Below, one piece after another: positions 42,470 to 53,991 of a DNA stretch of 64,000 nucleotides. The translations under genes and the position numbers were made by a program. Position 1 is the stretch's first letter. The number at the start of each line of letters is the position of its first letter. Source of the DNA: Thozetella sp. PMI_491 (lineage: Eukaryota; Ascomycota; Sordariomycetes; Chaetosphaeriales; Chaetosphaeriaceae); the NCBI GenBank assembly GCA_021432635.1, contig MU270058.1, positions 62,001 to 126,000 on the forward strand, written 5' to 3'. Under the pieces are notes generated by a model, which had not been told where the DNA came from, made no database searches, and saw only the letters and a program-made list of their open reading frames with translations.

Positions 42470-44946
42470 GGTGTATGGCGGTGTGGGATAACTAGGAGAA
42501 TGCGCGCTCGGTTCTAGGCTCGTACTAGTAATATGGCGTCGAGGAGGGGGTTCTAGTTCAGCAGTGCTTGAAGCTCGGGGGAGGTTCCCGTCTGCGTCAG
42601 ATGGGATAGAAGGACAACCAATTTTCCAAGGATCAACGGCAACGGCAACGGCAAATGTCTCTTTTGAATTCTGATGAAGGGAGGCCTGGGGGGGAGGGGG
42701 GGGGAGGTTTTAAAGCTTCTTCTTGTAAGTGGCCGTCTGTAAGGAGACAGGGTTGACTAATCCAGCCAAGCGTGTCTCGACGGGCTGCTAGCGCCTAGTT
42801 TTTTACCTGGTGTTATATAACGGGAAAATTATTTCGTGCTCCTGCATTTGTCAGAACACCTGCAGGGAGGTCTGTCTACTCAGCAACACTATTTTCCATC
42901 TTGAGTAACTTAGGCCCTGGCGCGCGTCCCGCCTTTAGTTGCAGCTCGGACGTCCCTGGCTTGTCTCCGTGGGAAGCGCAGGGATCGATCCGAGATTCCT
43001 TTTGACTCATTTCCTTGGCGAGGTTGGAAGCCGTCGGCGATTAGGTGAAGATGACGGCGCAGGGCGCGCAGGTCAACAAAGTGCTAGCAAAATCCTAACA
43101 GATAGCTGAGAACGCAGTGCAGGACTACTGTTAGTGAGCGTTAGAGAGGGTGGCTCCCTCAGCCGCTATCGCGGGAGGGAATGCTCTGTGCATCGGCGAT
43201 TAGTGAACGACCCAATCGTGGAACAGCGCTAGGACCTGGACTGCCGGCCAACTTGGCCGGAGAGTCGGAGCTGCAGCAACAAGGCAGCTGCTGACAATTG
43301 CGCTCTGGGTCCTGGCCGGGCGTACCTCCAATCAGCGTGCCCCGTGTAGACACCCGTTTACAAACCCACGAAGATCCAAACGCTGGTTTTCTACGCTAGT
43401 CCACAGGATAAAAAAAAAAATCCTTGGCTTGCTTTCAAACCACGACACGAAACGTGCTTACAATTGCGGTGTAGAGCTTCTGGAAGGCCAAGCTGCATGG
43501 CGTCATGGATCCCTCTGCCTGATGGTACTTCATTGCTTTTTTTCTTTTTTTGTTCTTATCTTCGGGCTTACTCCTGCTGCTCAATTCTGCCTCCTTGCCT
43601 TAGCCTGCCGGCCGCCGGCTGAGGTAGAGGCGCACTGCCGGAGAAGAAGCGAGCCGTGCCCGTAGCTCCGGAGGTCCAAGTGGGTGGGTTTCTCGACTCC
43701 GGCACTCCAGTGGACCCCTCCGTTGCTCCTTAACGCCGCTTGCCAAAAAATTGGTACCAATGTCCGCAAAGTCCATCCGAAGAGGTTCGGGCAGCCGACG
43801 CCCGAAAAAAGCAAACAAAAGGCCAATCGCGCTCTCTGATGGCCTCCACACGCACAGTCATTCTCAACCGAAACGGCACGGGCACTTTTATCGCTAGGGC
43901 TAAGGCCCTAAACATGGTGTCAAGATGGTTTACCGGAGTGTCCCTAGTGCTGGGATTCGACTAACTGCCAGCCTCACGTCTAGGGTTGGAAGCTCACCTT
44001 GGGTCTCCCACCGAAAAGAGCTGCGATAGAACACGTAACGCCTCGCCGCCTCGGAGCTCCCTTATATAGCTTCGTGAGTTTGGGTTGCGGGAACTAATGG
44101 TTAGGTCGCTGGGCTATGACGGTAGGTTTAAAAAGGACGGACTCCGTCCAAATCTTGGGAGTTAGGCTTGTCCGTGCAGATTAGGACGAGGCACTTGCCT
44201 CACCCTGCATCGATGCGATATCGACTGACATTTCGTCCGACGGCATGCTGAAGTCGGAAGTCTTCCGCAACATACCGTGAGCACGTTGAGGGAGATCGGG
44301 CATTAGCCGTACGGTCGGGTCGCGCTGTCCGCACAAATTGCCTATAGCCTGTATTAGAGACAATCTAACCTCTGCGAGTTCCTATGTAGATGTCTACACG
44401 TGCCTTTTGACCCTGACCAGTTAGACTCGCTTCTCTATACGCGGACTTGATGACTCCATAGACCCACTGGATTCAGGCATTTTCGGCCAGTCGATATCCT
44501 GTATAGAGCGCCTACCTCTGTAACTGGAGAACGCTGCCTAGATGGGGCGAATCTATCCCATTTGAACCCTTCCCCATCTGGCACGACGCACATCGGATTA
44601 GGACGCACATAGAAGCAATGCGGCCGAGTGCCCCCTGGCGCTTTCCATCCAACGGCGGCGTTTGCCCCGCTTTGGGGCCTCAAAAACATGCTCAACCATG
44701 TGCTAACCTGCTCAAATGTTCTCACGACGCCCGCTAAGCCCCCACGCCATTGGCAGGATTTCTAGTGCCAAGACGGGGGGCTTGCGTGGGTTGCCTGTAA
44801 ATACCTTCTCAAATTCCAACCATCTAAACCAACATCAAAGACCTGGGAGAGCCATCCCGCGCTCCTCTTCGCTGCCCATCGGCATCGTGTCTGATGGATG
44901 ACTTGTCCAGCTGCGCTCATCGGTCCTTGGGGGAGTTTGTTCGCTC
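42470..44946. other. Long intergenic stretch
   Basis: 2.5 kb. A G-rich run (42680-42707, several blocks of G) lies about 215 bp upstream of the exporter start. A minus frame at 44363-44181 ends in coding-like sequence but has no partner exon that I can support. Otherwise nothing recognised. Confidence 0.45.
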
Positions 44947-45736
44947 ATGGATCGCAGCCGACCCGACATGACAGGTTCTCCAACCCTCCCCCGCCAAACT
45001 CCATCAGAGCGGCCCCGGTTACAGTATCTTCGACCCAGGCCGGCCGAGCTATGCCCATCGCCACTGATCAGCCCGCCGGCGTCGCTGGGTAGCGCCTCCC
45101 TTAGTCTCCTAGGAAGCACCAGCGACGGTGTCGAGGTGGGCGAGGCCACCCATCCGGACGCATCGCATCCCGCGTCCCCGGCGCTCGGGGACGAGTTTGC
45201 CGCTCGCCTCGAATTCCTGCGGCTCTGGATCGCCACTCTCTCTAACCAACAGCGCATGGCCGCCTTCGGCGTAGTGGCAGGTCAGACGTGCCGGGCCGAG
45301 ATCCCACCGCTCGTCGAAGCCCTCACGAAGCGCGAGCACAAGCTCTGGGAGCGGTGGCAGGAGAAGAAGGAGAAACAAGGTCTCGAGGAGAAGCCCCCGA
45401 TGCCGCCTGTACCGCGGGACGGTGATGCTCAGAGCGATCCCTGGTGGTTGTCGAAGTGGCTGCGCTCTTTGCGGCTGCACAAGTACGAGCCGTGCCTCCG
45501 GGGGCTGGGGCCTTCCGACATTCTGCGCTTGACAGAAGAGGATCTGACTGCCCTGGGGATCGACACAGTTGGTGCTCGGAGGAAGCTGCTGCGTGTGAGT
45601 ACCTAGCAGAATTTGGAGTCCAAGATGTCTTGCAAGTTTTCTAACCCGCCGACTACAGGTCATCAACGATAGCAAAATCGATATCGACGAAACGATAGAG
45701 GCACTTAGGGAGTCCAACACACCTGACAACCACTAG
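44947..45736 (+). CDS. SAM-domain protein
   Basis: Two exons, 44947-45594 and 45659-45736, giving 241 residues; intron of 64 nt with GTGAGT donor and CTAAC branch site. A Pro/Ser-rich N-terminus of about 75 residues is followed by a helical region (DEFAARLEFLRLWIATLSNQ, LTKREHKLWERWQEKKEKQG) and a C-terminal sterile alpha motif: LSKWLRSLRLHKYEPCLRGL, LTEEDLTALGIDTVGARRKL, continued after the intron by VINDSKIDID. The SAM fold resembles the RNA-binding Vts1-type (GxxTVGARRKLL), which suggests RNA or protein binding. The region around residues 78-150 (FGVVAGQTCRAEIPPLVEAL) could be a separate domain I do not recognise. Probably cytosolic. Confidence 0.75.
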
Positions 45737-46592
45737 GAAGTTTGAGGCATATCTTTGTGATCCCGAGCGCTCTAGCCCGAGAACCAAAGGTGCTGCTAAG
45801 GCGTTAATAACATAAGAGCGAGACCTAGCTCGTAGAAGGTGGTCGTCTCGAGGAAGCGGATAGAAGTTCTGCAACTCGATGATCCTGTGAGGTAGCCTGA
45901 GAGGAAGCAGCCTTAATCTCCCCATTCAGCCGAGGTTAGATATGAGATATGAAGGGTGTAAGATGTCGCATGATCCTGAAACTAAGAGAGGGGTCCACCC
46001 CTCCAAAGACAATCTTGGGAGTTTAAAGCCCAGAAGACTGTAGAATATATGAAGAATAGACGCCTAGGGGACGGTAGAGGCGACCCTATCATAGTCTGAA
46101 CGACTGAAATCTCAGCGTCCAGACGCTGCATAAAAGTTAAAGCTCCCGGACGACAGCGTCTGACAGTAACTGCCATCTCATAAACGCCGTAAATAGAAAT
46201 GCTCTTCCACCGTAGGTACTACTGATAGGTCCATCAGAGCGCCACTGGGATGACCAACAGTTCCGAGCCATTGTGGCGTGTAGTAACCACCGTTGTGAGT
46301 GTGCCCCTCCCGGCCGGTAAAAGGTGTCCACCGTCAGCATGCGCCTTAACGACTCGCTTGACGGGGGGTTGAGCACGTTTCAATGCGCACCAGCTGCATA
46401 TGCTACCGACACCTTCCCTCTCATTTCTGGACTACGTCCCGTGCATCCCACCCCCTCTTTCATGGTCATCCCCTAGGAGAGGGATTCCTTATCCAGTAAT
46501 CTCTCAGAGGGGGAGGGAACATCCCTCTGTGCACTGCCATTCGATTCCAGCACTTTCCTCGACCGAGAAGGATTGCGCTCAATGTGCTCAGA
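45737..46592. other. Intergenic; promoter of the copper-fist gene
   Basis: 856 bp. Pyrimidine-rich near the right end, as often upstream of fungal genes. No coding frame supported. Confidence 0.5.
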
Positions 46593-48315
46593 ATGCCGTT
46601 AATCAATGGAAAGAAGATGGCCTGGTATGTGCTCGATCTTGATCTCCATTCTCATTGCATTCAGCGCCTCCCCGCCCCCCTCCCCCTCCTCGACCTTTTG
46701 GCGCCTGTCACTAGCGGCTTTGCACACAAATTCCTGTCTCTCTCTTCTCTTCCGCCGCTCTTTAGCGTGGCAGCCGCGCTGACAGAAAGCACTCAACGCA
46801 CACAGCGAGCCATGTATCCGTGGTCACAGAAGTGCCTCGTGCAGCCATGCCGGGCAGCGGGTTATGGTGCCGGTGCGCAAACCCGGGCGGCCGCTCAGTG
46901 CCTGCCCGCATCTCCCCAGTGAAAGAGCCACCTGCGGATGCCCGAGGGTGACCGTTGCTTTCCCAAAGAAGAAATGCGCCTGTCCTCCTGGGGCGAGCAA
47001 GAGGCCAGCCCAACTGGCGGCGGCTGGGACTGAGCCACCGCCGCCTTCAGACAGATCGCCGGAAAGGCCAGACACTGGTTCGATATCGGTTACGAGCATC
47101 AACGCCATAATAACGAGCGAAGATGTTTCGCAGAACGCGCAGGCTGCGGGCGACATAACGCTTGGATCTGAACAGGCGGGTCTGTCATTCGAAGAATTGA
47201 TATTCGGCTCCACTTCTCCACGACCGAGCCCTCGGGAAGGTTATGAAGTCCAGCAAGGGAGGCAACTCAGATCTTCCGGTCATGCGCTGGTCAACAACTT
47301 CGACGCGAGCGCTTCGTGCTGTGCTACGGCGGGAGAAAGCCCGGCGCTTCATCCTAGTAGCGGAACCGCCTCGATGAATGTTTCCAGACGTCCTAGCATG
47401 AACTCTAACGCGACCGCTCTCTCGTTAAATGATATGATATTACCGCCTCCAGGGGGGTCGTCAGCTACTAGCATCTCGGGATCCCCCGGGTCCGTCATGT
47501 CTACGTATACACCCATATCGCCCTCGAACGGATCAGTGTCATATTATCAGCAGCCATCCGCACGGTGGGGCAATACCATGTATGCAATGCCTGAATATCA
47601 GATCGAGAATGCCGAGCACCACTTGTCGGACGGCCACCAATCGGTGTACCACCAAGACGAGCCACGGCAGCGCGGCCTCGTGAACGTCAACGGGACCGGC
47701 AGGCCTTTAACAACACCTCCGGGACCATACCAGCAATCAGGACACTTCTTCGGCTCACAATTCCAATTGCCGAACCAGATGATTCAGTATCACGTCAACC
47801 CGGACGGCGCTATACACATCGTTATACCCCCTCCCGCTCCCCCCGCCGCCGCTGCTGCACCTCCCCCGCCCCGTCCACCGTCGACCCAGTTTGGATCTAT
47901 GCTCCAGAACCCTCCAACCCCTGGCGAGGTATCGACCAGTTGGAATTGTAACTGCGGCCCGGATTGCCAGTGCGTAGGCTGCGTCGACCACCCCTTCAAC
48001 ACAGCCACGCAGGGCTACGTCCGGTCCGCTTACAGCTATGTGTTACGCAGCAACGCATACCCCCAGGAGCGAAACCCAAGCAACGCAAAGATCGAGACGG
48101 GACCTTCGACGGGGCCCGGCCCGGGCATCGACCTTACCAATGTCGGCGACAGACAGAGTGAGCAGGAGCAAGATCTTCCTGCCCGCGATTTCTTCTTTGT
48201 CGATTATGATATACAATCGGATGGGGTAGGGGAAGCTCAAGGTTCATGGGATGAAGGAAAGTGTGCGGAACAGGGCGAGGGCTGTACGTGCCTTCGATGT
48301 AGGTATCGGGGCTAG
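46593..48315 (+). CDS. Copper-fist DNA-binding transcription factor
   Basis: Two exons, 46593-46624 and 46806-48315, giving 513 residues. The 32-nt first exon plus a 181-nt intron (GTATGT donor, ACACAG acceptor) rebuild the copper fist: MPLINGKKMACEPCIRGHRS, then the Cys of SASCSHAGQR, VPVRKPGRP and CPHLPSERATCGC. The zinc ligands Cys11, Cys14, Cys23 and His25 and the KPGRP minor-groove hook are present. A second copper-sensing-like cluster near the C-terminus, CNCGPDCQCVGCVDHPFN, and a final CTCLRC resemble the regulatory Cys motifs of Mac1/Cuf1-type factors. The middle is Ser/Pro-rich. Function by family: copper-dependent activation or repression of copper uptake or detoxification genes in the nucleus. 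Confidence 0.93.
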
Positions 48316-48951
48316 GCCAGGCGGCTGATGGCATATATTAGCATTTATATACCCATGGTGGTTATCAAGCTCACACAGGCCTCGGATGATATGACCTTGC
48401 GAGACTTTTGACGTTGATCTTCAATGAATTCCATGTTATTCTCTACGGTTGTGTTAAAGAGGTGGGTGGCTGGTACTCACGGGAAGCAAGCCACATGGGA
48501 GACCGTCTAAGCCAATTCCTTTGATGCATTATCGTAGGGGCCAAGGTAATTGTTTACGATGGAGGACAGAGGTCGTTTTCTTTGATATTTAGTTTTAGGG
48601 AATCCTTGCTTGGCCTAGACAACAGCGACGCGAATTGTGAGAAATATTCACCAAGACGTCGCCAGGCGGCAGCCCTCGGCACACCCTGCCAGCTGAACTT
48701 TTGTCAAAGTCTTGCCGGTTTTCTCACTTTACTTTCACTCTTTATCTTGATCTCGAGCGCACCGACCAAGTGAAATTTATTTACCGACCAACGGTGAGGT
48801 GAAAAACTCCAAACCTCCATCTCTCGGCGCGCTCTCGTCGGCCATAACAATCATCGACACAACCACCCGTCCGCATGGAGACATCGCGGCCTCGATCTTC
48901 AATCCATCTAACTCGAGACTTCACCAATCCATCCTCTTTCATTTCCGCAAG
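48316..48951. other. Intergenic, no gene seen
   Basis: 636 bp between two plus-strand genes, holding the promoter of the MYND gene. Nothing else recognised. Confidence 0.5.
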
Positions 48952-50220
48952 ATGACACCTATTTGCGACCCCGACCGCCCGGCTTGCGTGGTCTGCGAAC
49001 TGCCCTCGACGCAGCGTTGCTCGCGATGCAAGACCAAGTACTGCTCGGACAAGTGCCAGTACACCGACTGGTACTTCCATCGATGGATGTGCAAGCCCTC
49101 CGTCGAGCTATACAAAGACGATGCCCGTCCCTCCCCTAACCACTCGCTTGTCATCATGCTGCCGCGCCGGTCGATGAAGCCAAAGTTCGCCTGGTTCAAC
49201 CCGGACGCCGCCGGCTCCATCGAAAAGTTCTGCGCCCTCGAGCCCGGTCAGGCCCCCAACCTTCACTCGGCGTCTATGATGCCCGAGATCCGACTGAGCT
49301 CGCTCCAGAATATACATCAAACTACCGAGGAGCTCATTTTGCTCGGCCCAGACCAATCCAGTGGCCCCGGCATCCACCCGGTGAATCGACTGGTCCAGGG
49401 CATGGGCCAGGACAAGGGCTTTGTCTACCCCTGGCGTGGTCGCCTGATGCTTGCCCGATGGGATTGGACTCGCGTGGGCAGACGCGGCCCTGTGTTGCAT
49501 ACCACCGGCGTCCCGGTCGCCCGCTTCTGGAAAGACATGCGCTGCTACCACTTTCGACGCGCCGTCGACTTCTTCTGCTGGTACCGTCTCAACCCCGCCC
49601 TGAGCTGGCCGGAGCGCCTTCCTGAGGAGCTCGACTACATTGTTAGCGGTGTCAAGATCAACTGCGCTCATGACATGTGGGACCCGATGTCCAGCATCCC
49701 TCCAGTCCAAGGCATCTTTATGCGTGGCCACACAACCAAGATAGAGGACTGCTGGACGCCCCTCCCCGCATCGCAGCGCTTCGGCCTGCCAATGCTCTAT
49801 CGCATGGTCTACTGCAACGCGGAGACATGCGATTATCAGACCGTCAACGACGTGGAGAATGAGCCAGTCAACGACCTAGCCCACTTCCTCCTAGTCGAGT
49901 GTACTCCTGTAAAGAACGGCAAAATGACGCTTGATCGGACTCAGAGAATCTACCCGTTCATCGTGATGAGAGAAGACGATGAAATACTGCTCCCCAGCCA
50001 AATCAACATCATCTATTCTTTCCTGTGGTCCTGCGTTTGCCGTGCGACGGGTAACGAGCCGGAGTTCCTGGACCAGCCGACCTTCGAATTCGACGCGGAG
50101 ATATACTACCAAGCTAATACGAAGGCAAACTTTCTCGACTTCTGGGGCGAGTTCACGGCGGTTCTGCGACAGCAGAATAAAACTGTCCCCGAACTGCCCT
50201 TCCCTGCCGAATCCAACTGA
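48952..50220 (+). CDS. MYND zinc-finger protein
   Basis: Single exon, 422 residues from MTPICDPDRPACVVCELPST. The MYND finger is at the N-terminus: CVVC, RCSRC, YCSDKC, then HRWMC (Cys/His ligands at about residues 12, 15, 23, 26, 31, 35, 43 and 47). The rest, residues about 60-422, has no catalytic domain I recognise; it carries WDPMSSIPPVQGIF, MLYRMVYCNAE and IYPFIVMREDDE, typical of fungal MYND proteins of unknown function. The 51 codons upstream of this ATG are open but unlike a protein start. Probably protein-protein interaction in nucleus or cytosol. Confidence 0.85.
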   Translation: MTPICDPDRPACVVCELPSTQRCSRCKTKYCSDKCQYTDWYFHRWMCKPSVELYKDDARPSPNHSLVIMLPRRSMKPKFAWFNPDAAGSIEKFCALEPGQAPNLHSASMMPEIRLSSLQNIHQTTEELILLGPDQSSGPGIHPVNRLVQGMGQDKGFVYPWRGRLMLARWDWTRVGRRGPVLHTTGVPVARFWKDMRCYHFRRAVDFFCWYRLNPALSWPERLPEELDYIVSGVKINCAHDMWDPMSSIPPVQGIFMRGHTTKIEDCWTPLPASQRFGLPMLYRMVYCNAETCDYQTVNDVENEPVNDLAHFLLVECTPVKNGKMTLDRTQRIYPFIVMREDDEILLPSQINIIYSFLWSCVCRATGNEPEFLDQPTFEFDAEIYYQANTKANFLDFWGEFTAVLRQQNKTVPELPFPAESN

Positions 50221-51028
50221 GCGCGCTTACGTGCGGAATAAGGTAGGAGATGAGGGCTGACAGAAGCCTTGAAGATTCTGTTTCACGCTAATAGTTGAAA
50301 GATTCCCTTGGACTTAAATATCCCCGACAGCGAGAGACTAGAGCAAAGCAAGGCGGTGCTTCGCCAGAGATGGAAGTCTGAAGAACAAACAACGTAGGAT
50401 GAAAGGGGTTGAGAGATGATATGAAGAGGTCATGCAGATGGGATGAACAGGCCTAGTGAGGCGAAACCAAGCGGCCAGAAGAGATGGGATGGATCACCCA
50501 GTGAGACGAAACGAGACAAGACGAAACAGGCCCGAGAGACGGGACTCGCACAAGCGCTAATTTGTTCATATCGTGATACCGTAGCTTTCAGGTAGCATCA
50601 ATGCAGAGAACTCCGTTTCCAAACAAAGAAATTCCACAGTGACTGTCCCGTCACCCGCCGCTGGTAATATTTGATGCGCCCCTTTCCTTTGTTTACATTT
50701 GGAAGGGTTAGGGTTAGCAGTTCTCGCCGAATATTACAAAATTACCCCACTTGCATTTAGTCCGTGTCTCAGACCGTACTTTTCTCTCCTCCCTTGACTC
50801 CAGCTTCACAACCACCGGCATCAACCGGCTCGTAGGGTTAGTCCAGGACCGCGTCGCTTATATGTCCTGAAAAGGTGCTTCGGAAGAGTGGTTTCCTCGT
50901 GCCACCAGAAGAAGGTAGCGGTCCGGTGGCTCCGGGTATTTGAGTCATCGGCCGAGTCAACCCCTCCCTGGCCTCGCACACCCTGGCACACTGCCAACTT
51001 ACGCGGGGCACCCTCTCCTTCAATCTCG
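50221..51028. other. Intergenic with low-complexity and telomere-like boxes
   Basis: Roughly 340 bp of purine-rich, imperfect GAGACGAAAC/GATGGGATG-type repetition (50221-50560), then a promoter-like region with a telomere-type repeat box at 50704 and a half-copy at 50833. A short open part (from 50888) may be an alternative N-terminus of the next gene. Confidence 0.45.
50704..50717. repeat. Telomere-like box (TTAGGG unit, about 2.3 copies)
   Basis: AGGGTTAGGGTTAG, with a further AGGGTTAG at 50835. Such boxes bind TTAGGG-binding Myb factors in yeasts; here they sit in a presumptive promoter. Confidence 0.6.
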
Positions 51029-52306
51029 ATGACCACCAAATCGTTGGCTAGCATGGTGATAAGGGCCGAAAATGGCACCATACCATCCCTAGAAGCGCAG
51101 GTCTCTGACCTGCCCGACGCTGTCGCCGAGTTGCTTACAGTCATCATCACCACCTCCCCTACGCCTTCTGTGCCCTCAACGGACCTCCTCTCGGGTATAT
51201 TCGACAAATTCCGGAGTCATTGTCCCTCTCTCTTCCGATGTAGAGTGATCGTAACTTTCGACACCTACGAGCGCATCAGCAACCAGGATCGACTGAAGAG
51301 GGGCCTAGTGACCCCTTTGCTGGCGGACAACTACGTCAGTTACAAGGCTCTAGCCAAGGATCTCGTCTTGCGCGAGTTCGGACGAGGAGGACTTTCGGAC
51401 ACTAAGCTTATACCTAGCCGAGAGAAGGCAGAGTTTGGTGCCGCGTGGGTCATCGACAACAGCGTCCCACTCGCCATCACCCGGACAGAAGATGGCCGCG
51501 TCACCTTCATCGAGCCCGAGCTCCGCATAGGGTTCTCCCTCGCCGTCCGTGAAGGGTTGCGGCTGACAACCACGCCGTACGTCTGGATTCAGCAGCACGA
51601 CTGGGCGCTTGCCTTCGACATCCCGATAGCCCCGCTGCTCGAGATCATGCAGGGCAACCACGACAGCGAGACGGCGCCTATCCGATACGTGTGTCTATCG
51701 TCCGGCCGCATGCGTGCCCACGAGCATCTCGACCACGTCATCCGCTTCCCGATGTTGCGGCAGTTGGTGGCGGAGCACCGGGGCGACTTCTCGCCCCCTT
51801 CGCAGCCCGAGCTCAAGATCCCGCTGACGCCGCTGTTTTTCTGGCATGACAAGCCGCACATTGCGTCGACGGCCCATTACCTGGCGCGGGTCTACCCGCC
51901 GCGCGCTGCAGTGATGCGGGGGTCTTTCATCGAAGACACGATCGGCCACCGGGCCAGGACGCAGATGAAGGAGGGTCTGTGGGCGAAGTGGGCATGCTGG
52001 CTGTACTACCCCGACCAGGGCGCCACAGCGTGCTTGACCCACCTGAAGGGGCGGACCTGGAAGGGCATCAAGTTCTCGGCGGAACTCCAGGAGATGGTAG
52101 CGGCAGATAGGGAAGGTCTAGCGAGGCTAAAGGGCATGTCTTGGATCTTTGAGCACCATGATCCAGTAACCGTGGAAGCAGAAGATGACCATAAGCTCCA
52201 TCCCACGCAGTCGGATGCACAGCGGCCAGCTCCCGAAGGTATCGTTAGGGATAGCGAGCCTGCACCCACAAGTAAAATGGCCGAGAATCTGGTAAAAGAG
52301 CAGTAA
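51029..52306 (+). CDS. Conserved-looking hypothetical protein, possible glycosyltransferase-like
   Basis: Single exon; 425 residues from MTTKSLASMVIRAENG, or 472 if the upstream ATG at 50888 is used. I cannot assign it to a family. Conspicuous blocks are VIVTFDTYERISNQDRLKRG, PYVWIQQHDWALAFDIPIAP, FWHDKPHIASTAHYLARVYP, IEDTIGHRARTQMKEG and WACWLYYPDQGATACLTHLK. The combination of an early VTFD strand, QQHDW and a later EDT(I)GH recalls GT-A glycosyltransferase folds, but this is only a resemblance. No signal peptide or membrane segment. It is convergent with the following hydrolase gene, 76 bp apart. Confidence 0.65.
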   Translation: MTTKSLASMVIRAENGTIPSLEAQVSDLPDAVAELLTVIITTSPTPSVPSTDLLSGIFDKFRSHCPSLFRCRVIVTFDTYERISNQDRLKRGLVTPLLADNYVSYKALAKDLVLREFGRGGLSDTKLIPSREKAEFGAAWVIDNSVPLAITRTEDGRVTFIEPELRIGFSLAVREGLRLTTTPYVWIQQHDWALAFDIPIAPLLEIMQGNHDSETAPIRYVCLSSGRMRAHEHLDHVIRFPMLRQLVAEHRGDFSPPSQPELKIPLTPLFFWHDKPHIASTAHYLARVYPPRAAVMRGSFIEDTIGHRARTQMKEGLWAKWACWLYYPDQGATACLTHLKGRTWKGIKFSAELQEMVAADREGLARLKGMSWIFEHHDPVTVEAEDDHKLHPTQSDAQRPAPEGIVRDSEPAPTSKMAENLVKEQ

Positions 52307-52382
52307 TTACCAATTAAAATTAATTGCTAGTGCAAATGCGAACGGTGAGTTCACATCATGGTCTTCCTAGAGACCCTGGCTT

Positions 52383-53435
52383 TCAGAGCGCCTCCCTGAT
52401 CGCCGCGATCGCCTTAGCTGGTTGGCCCCTCATTTCCGGGCCACATAGAAGCTCGTGGCCGGCACCCTCGATCACGACACTGTTCGCGGCCGGGATCACC
52501 TCTGCTAGCGTTGCTATAGCCTCCTTAAGATATAGCGGGCTCCTGGCTCCAGAGAGCAACGTCACCTTCACCTTGTCCCCGCCCTCCCGCTCGCCAATCT
52601 TCCTGAACCGACCCGCCTCGCCGATCGTACTCTGTAAAACCGCAAAGTCGTACCGTAGCGCCTTGCCGAGCTCGCCCATGGTGCAGCGCCCCTTGTCCTC
52701 GCCGGTCTCCTCTTTCTCCTTAACTACGGCCTTTGCCTGACCGCGCATCATCATGCCGCTCAGTGGCTTCATCAACCACCGAGGGATCCACCCTGGACCA
52801 AGTTGGACCGCCTGCATCGCGGTGACCATGGCGCCGACGTCGTCGCCAGCTGCCCTCTCAGCTTCGAATCGCGACAGGAGGCCGAGGTCTACTGGCGAGT
52901 CCCGATCATTAAAGAAGAGTGGAGGTTCGAAAATAACAACCGCCTTCAGGGCAGATGCTCCGGATAACGTGTTGAGGTTCTCTGGGAGGAGGGCCTGCAA
53001 GGTGATGATGGCGCCACTGGAGATGCTGATGACATATTCGGCCTTGGTCGCCACCAGCAGAGTCTCCAAATCTGAGAGCTCCACGTCGAGGACGGTAGCA
53101 GCGAAGCTGTCGCTGTAGGTTGCTTTGAATCGTTTCTTGCCTAGTTGAATATCGTGGCTCTTGTCCGGGTACGGGTTGGCATCCGTCAGAGCTGCCGGGT
53201 ATGCGCCCGAGAGCCCCCTCTCGCGCCGGGAAGCGACATGAACCGTGTAGTGCGATTTCAGTTCTAGGGCAAGCTCGGCATGGGATAACGCATAGCAGAC
53301 GGCACCGTGGAGGACCAAGACGCTTGGCCCCTGCCCGACGGTGTAATAGCTGAGTCTCGTGCCGTCGGCTGAGACAGCATAGTGATGCGACAGCTCCGAC
53401 TTTGTCTTCGCTGCTTTTGCCATCTTGGATGCCAC
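52383..53435 (-). CDS. Alpha/beta hydrolase
   Basis: Single exon, 350 residues (MASKMAKAAKTKSELSHHYA; a shorter start two codons on is possible). Fold markers: VLVLHGAVCYALSHAEL (oxyanion-hole HG), HVASRRERGLSGAYP (G-x-S-x region of strand beta-4), the nucleophile elbow ISISSGAII (S-x-S-x-G) and the late IEGAGHELL with the catalytic His. No signal peptide, so intracellular. The substrate is not visible. The central cap region is charged (KAVVKEKEETGEDKG). Confidence 0.87.
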   Translation of the reverse strand: MASKMAKAAKTKSELSHHYAVSADGTRLSYYTVGQGPSVLVLHGAVCYALSHAELALELKSHYTVHVASRRERGLSGAYPAALTDANPYPDKSHDIQLGKKRFKATYSDSFAATVLDVELSDLETLLVATKAEYVISISSGAIITLQALLPENLNTLSGASALKAVVIFEPPLFFNDRDSPVDLGLLSRFEAERAAGDDVGAMVTAMQAVQLGPGWIPRWLMKPLSGMMMRGQAKAVVKEKEETGEDKGRCTMGELGKALRYDFAVLQSTIGEAGRFRKIGEREGGDKVKVTLLSGARSPLYLKEAIATLAEVIPAANSVVIEGAGHELLCGPEMRGQPAKAIAAIREAL

Positions 53436-53991
53436 TTGAAATCAAACCCGACTTGCATGGTGTTCCCTGACCCGAATCGAGTTTGCGGGTTTGATTGTTA
53501 TACGAAATATCATCTATTAGGATATCGAGTCTGTGAGGCTGAGGAGCCAAGACTTAGGCTCGGTCTTCGGCGCGGTGGCGTTGCCGAGCTTATCGCCAAC
53601 TGGTCAAGGACGAGCTCGGGCTCTTGAAGTCCACGCAAACAGTTGACGCGTTCAGTCTCAAGTTATTATTTGCCGCGAGATATGATATTGATAATGATAC
53701 ATACATGCTGCTTTGTTGCACCATGATGCGCTCCGCCAACCAGGAAGTGTGATAGCGTTGCTGGGCCCTGAGTTGCGATTGCATCGAATTGTTATGCCTG
53801 ATTTTACCCTTGTTGTACCGTATACGCACTACATATATTCGGACTGTGGGTTGGCTGGGACAAAGACCGGGGTGAGGTACACGGCTGTTTCGATTCGTAC
53901 TTCGACGGCCCTTGTTGCAAGGAAGATGTCGTGCATTACGCTCAAGCGGCCGACCCGGGAATAACTGGGGATCCCAGGACACTCGTTCGAG
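53436..53991. other. Intergenic, no gene seen
   Basis: 556 bp between divergent genes, promoter of the hydrolase at the left. Nothing else. Confidence 0.5.

Noticed and set aside
44181-44363. Minus frame ending in Ser/Met-rich sequence that looks like a protein C-terminus
   Set aside because: No upstream exon with a domain could be linked in frame.
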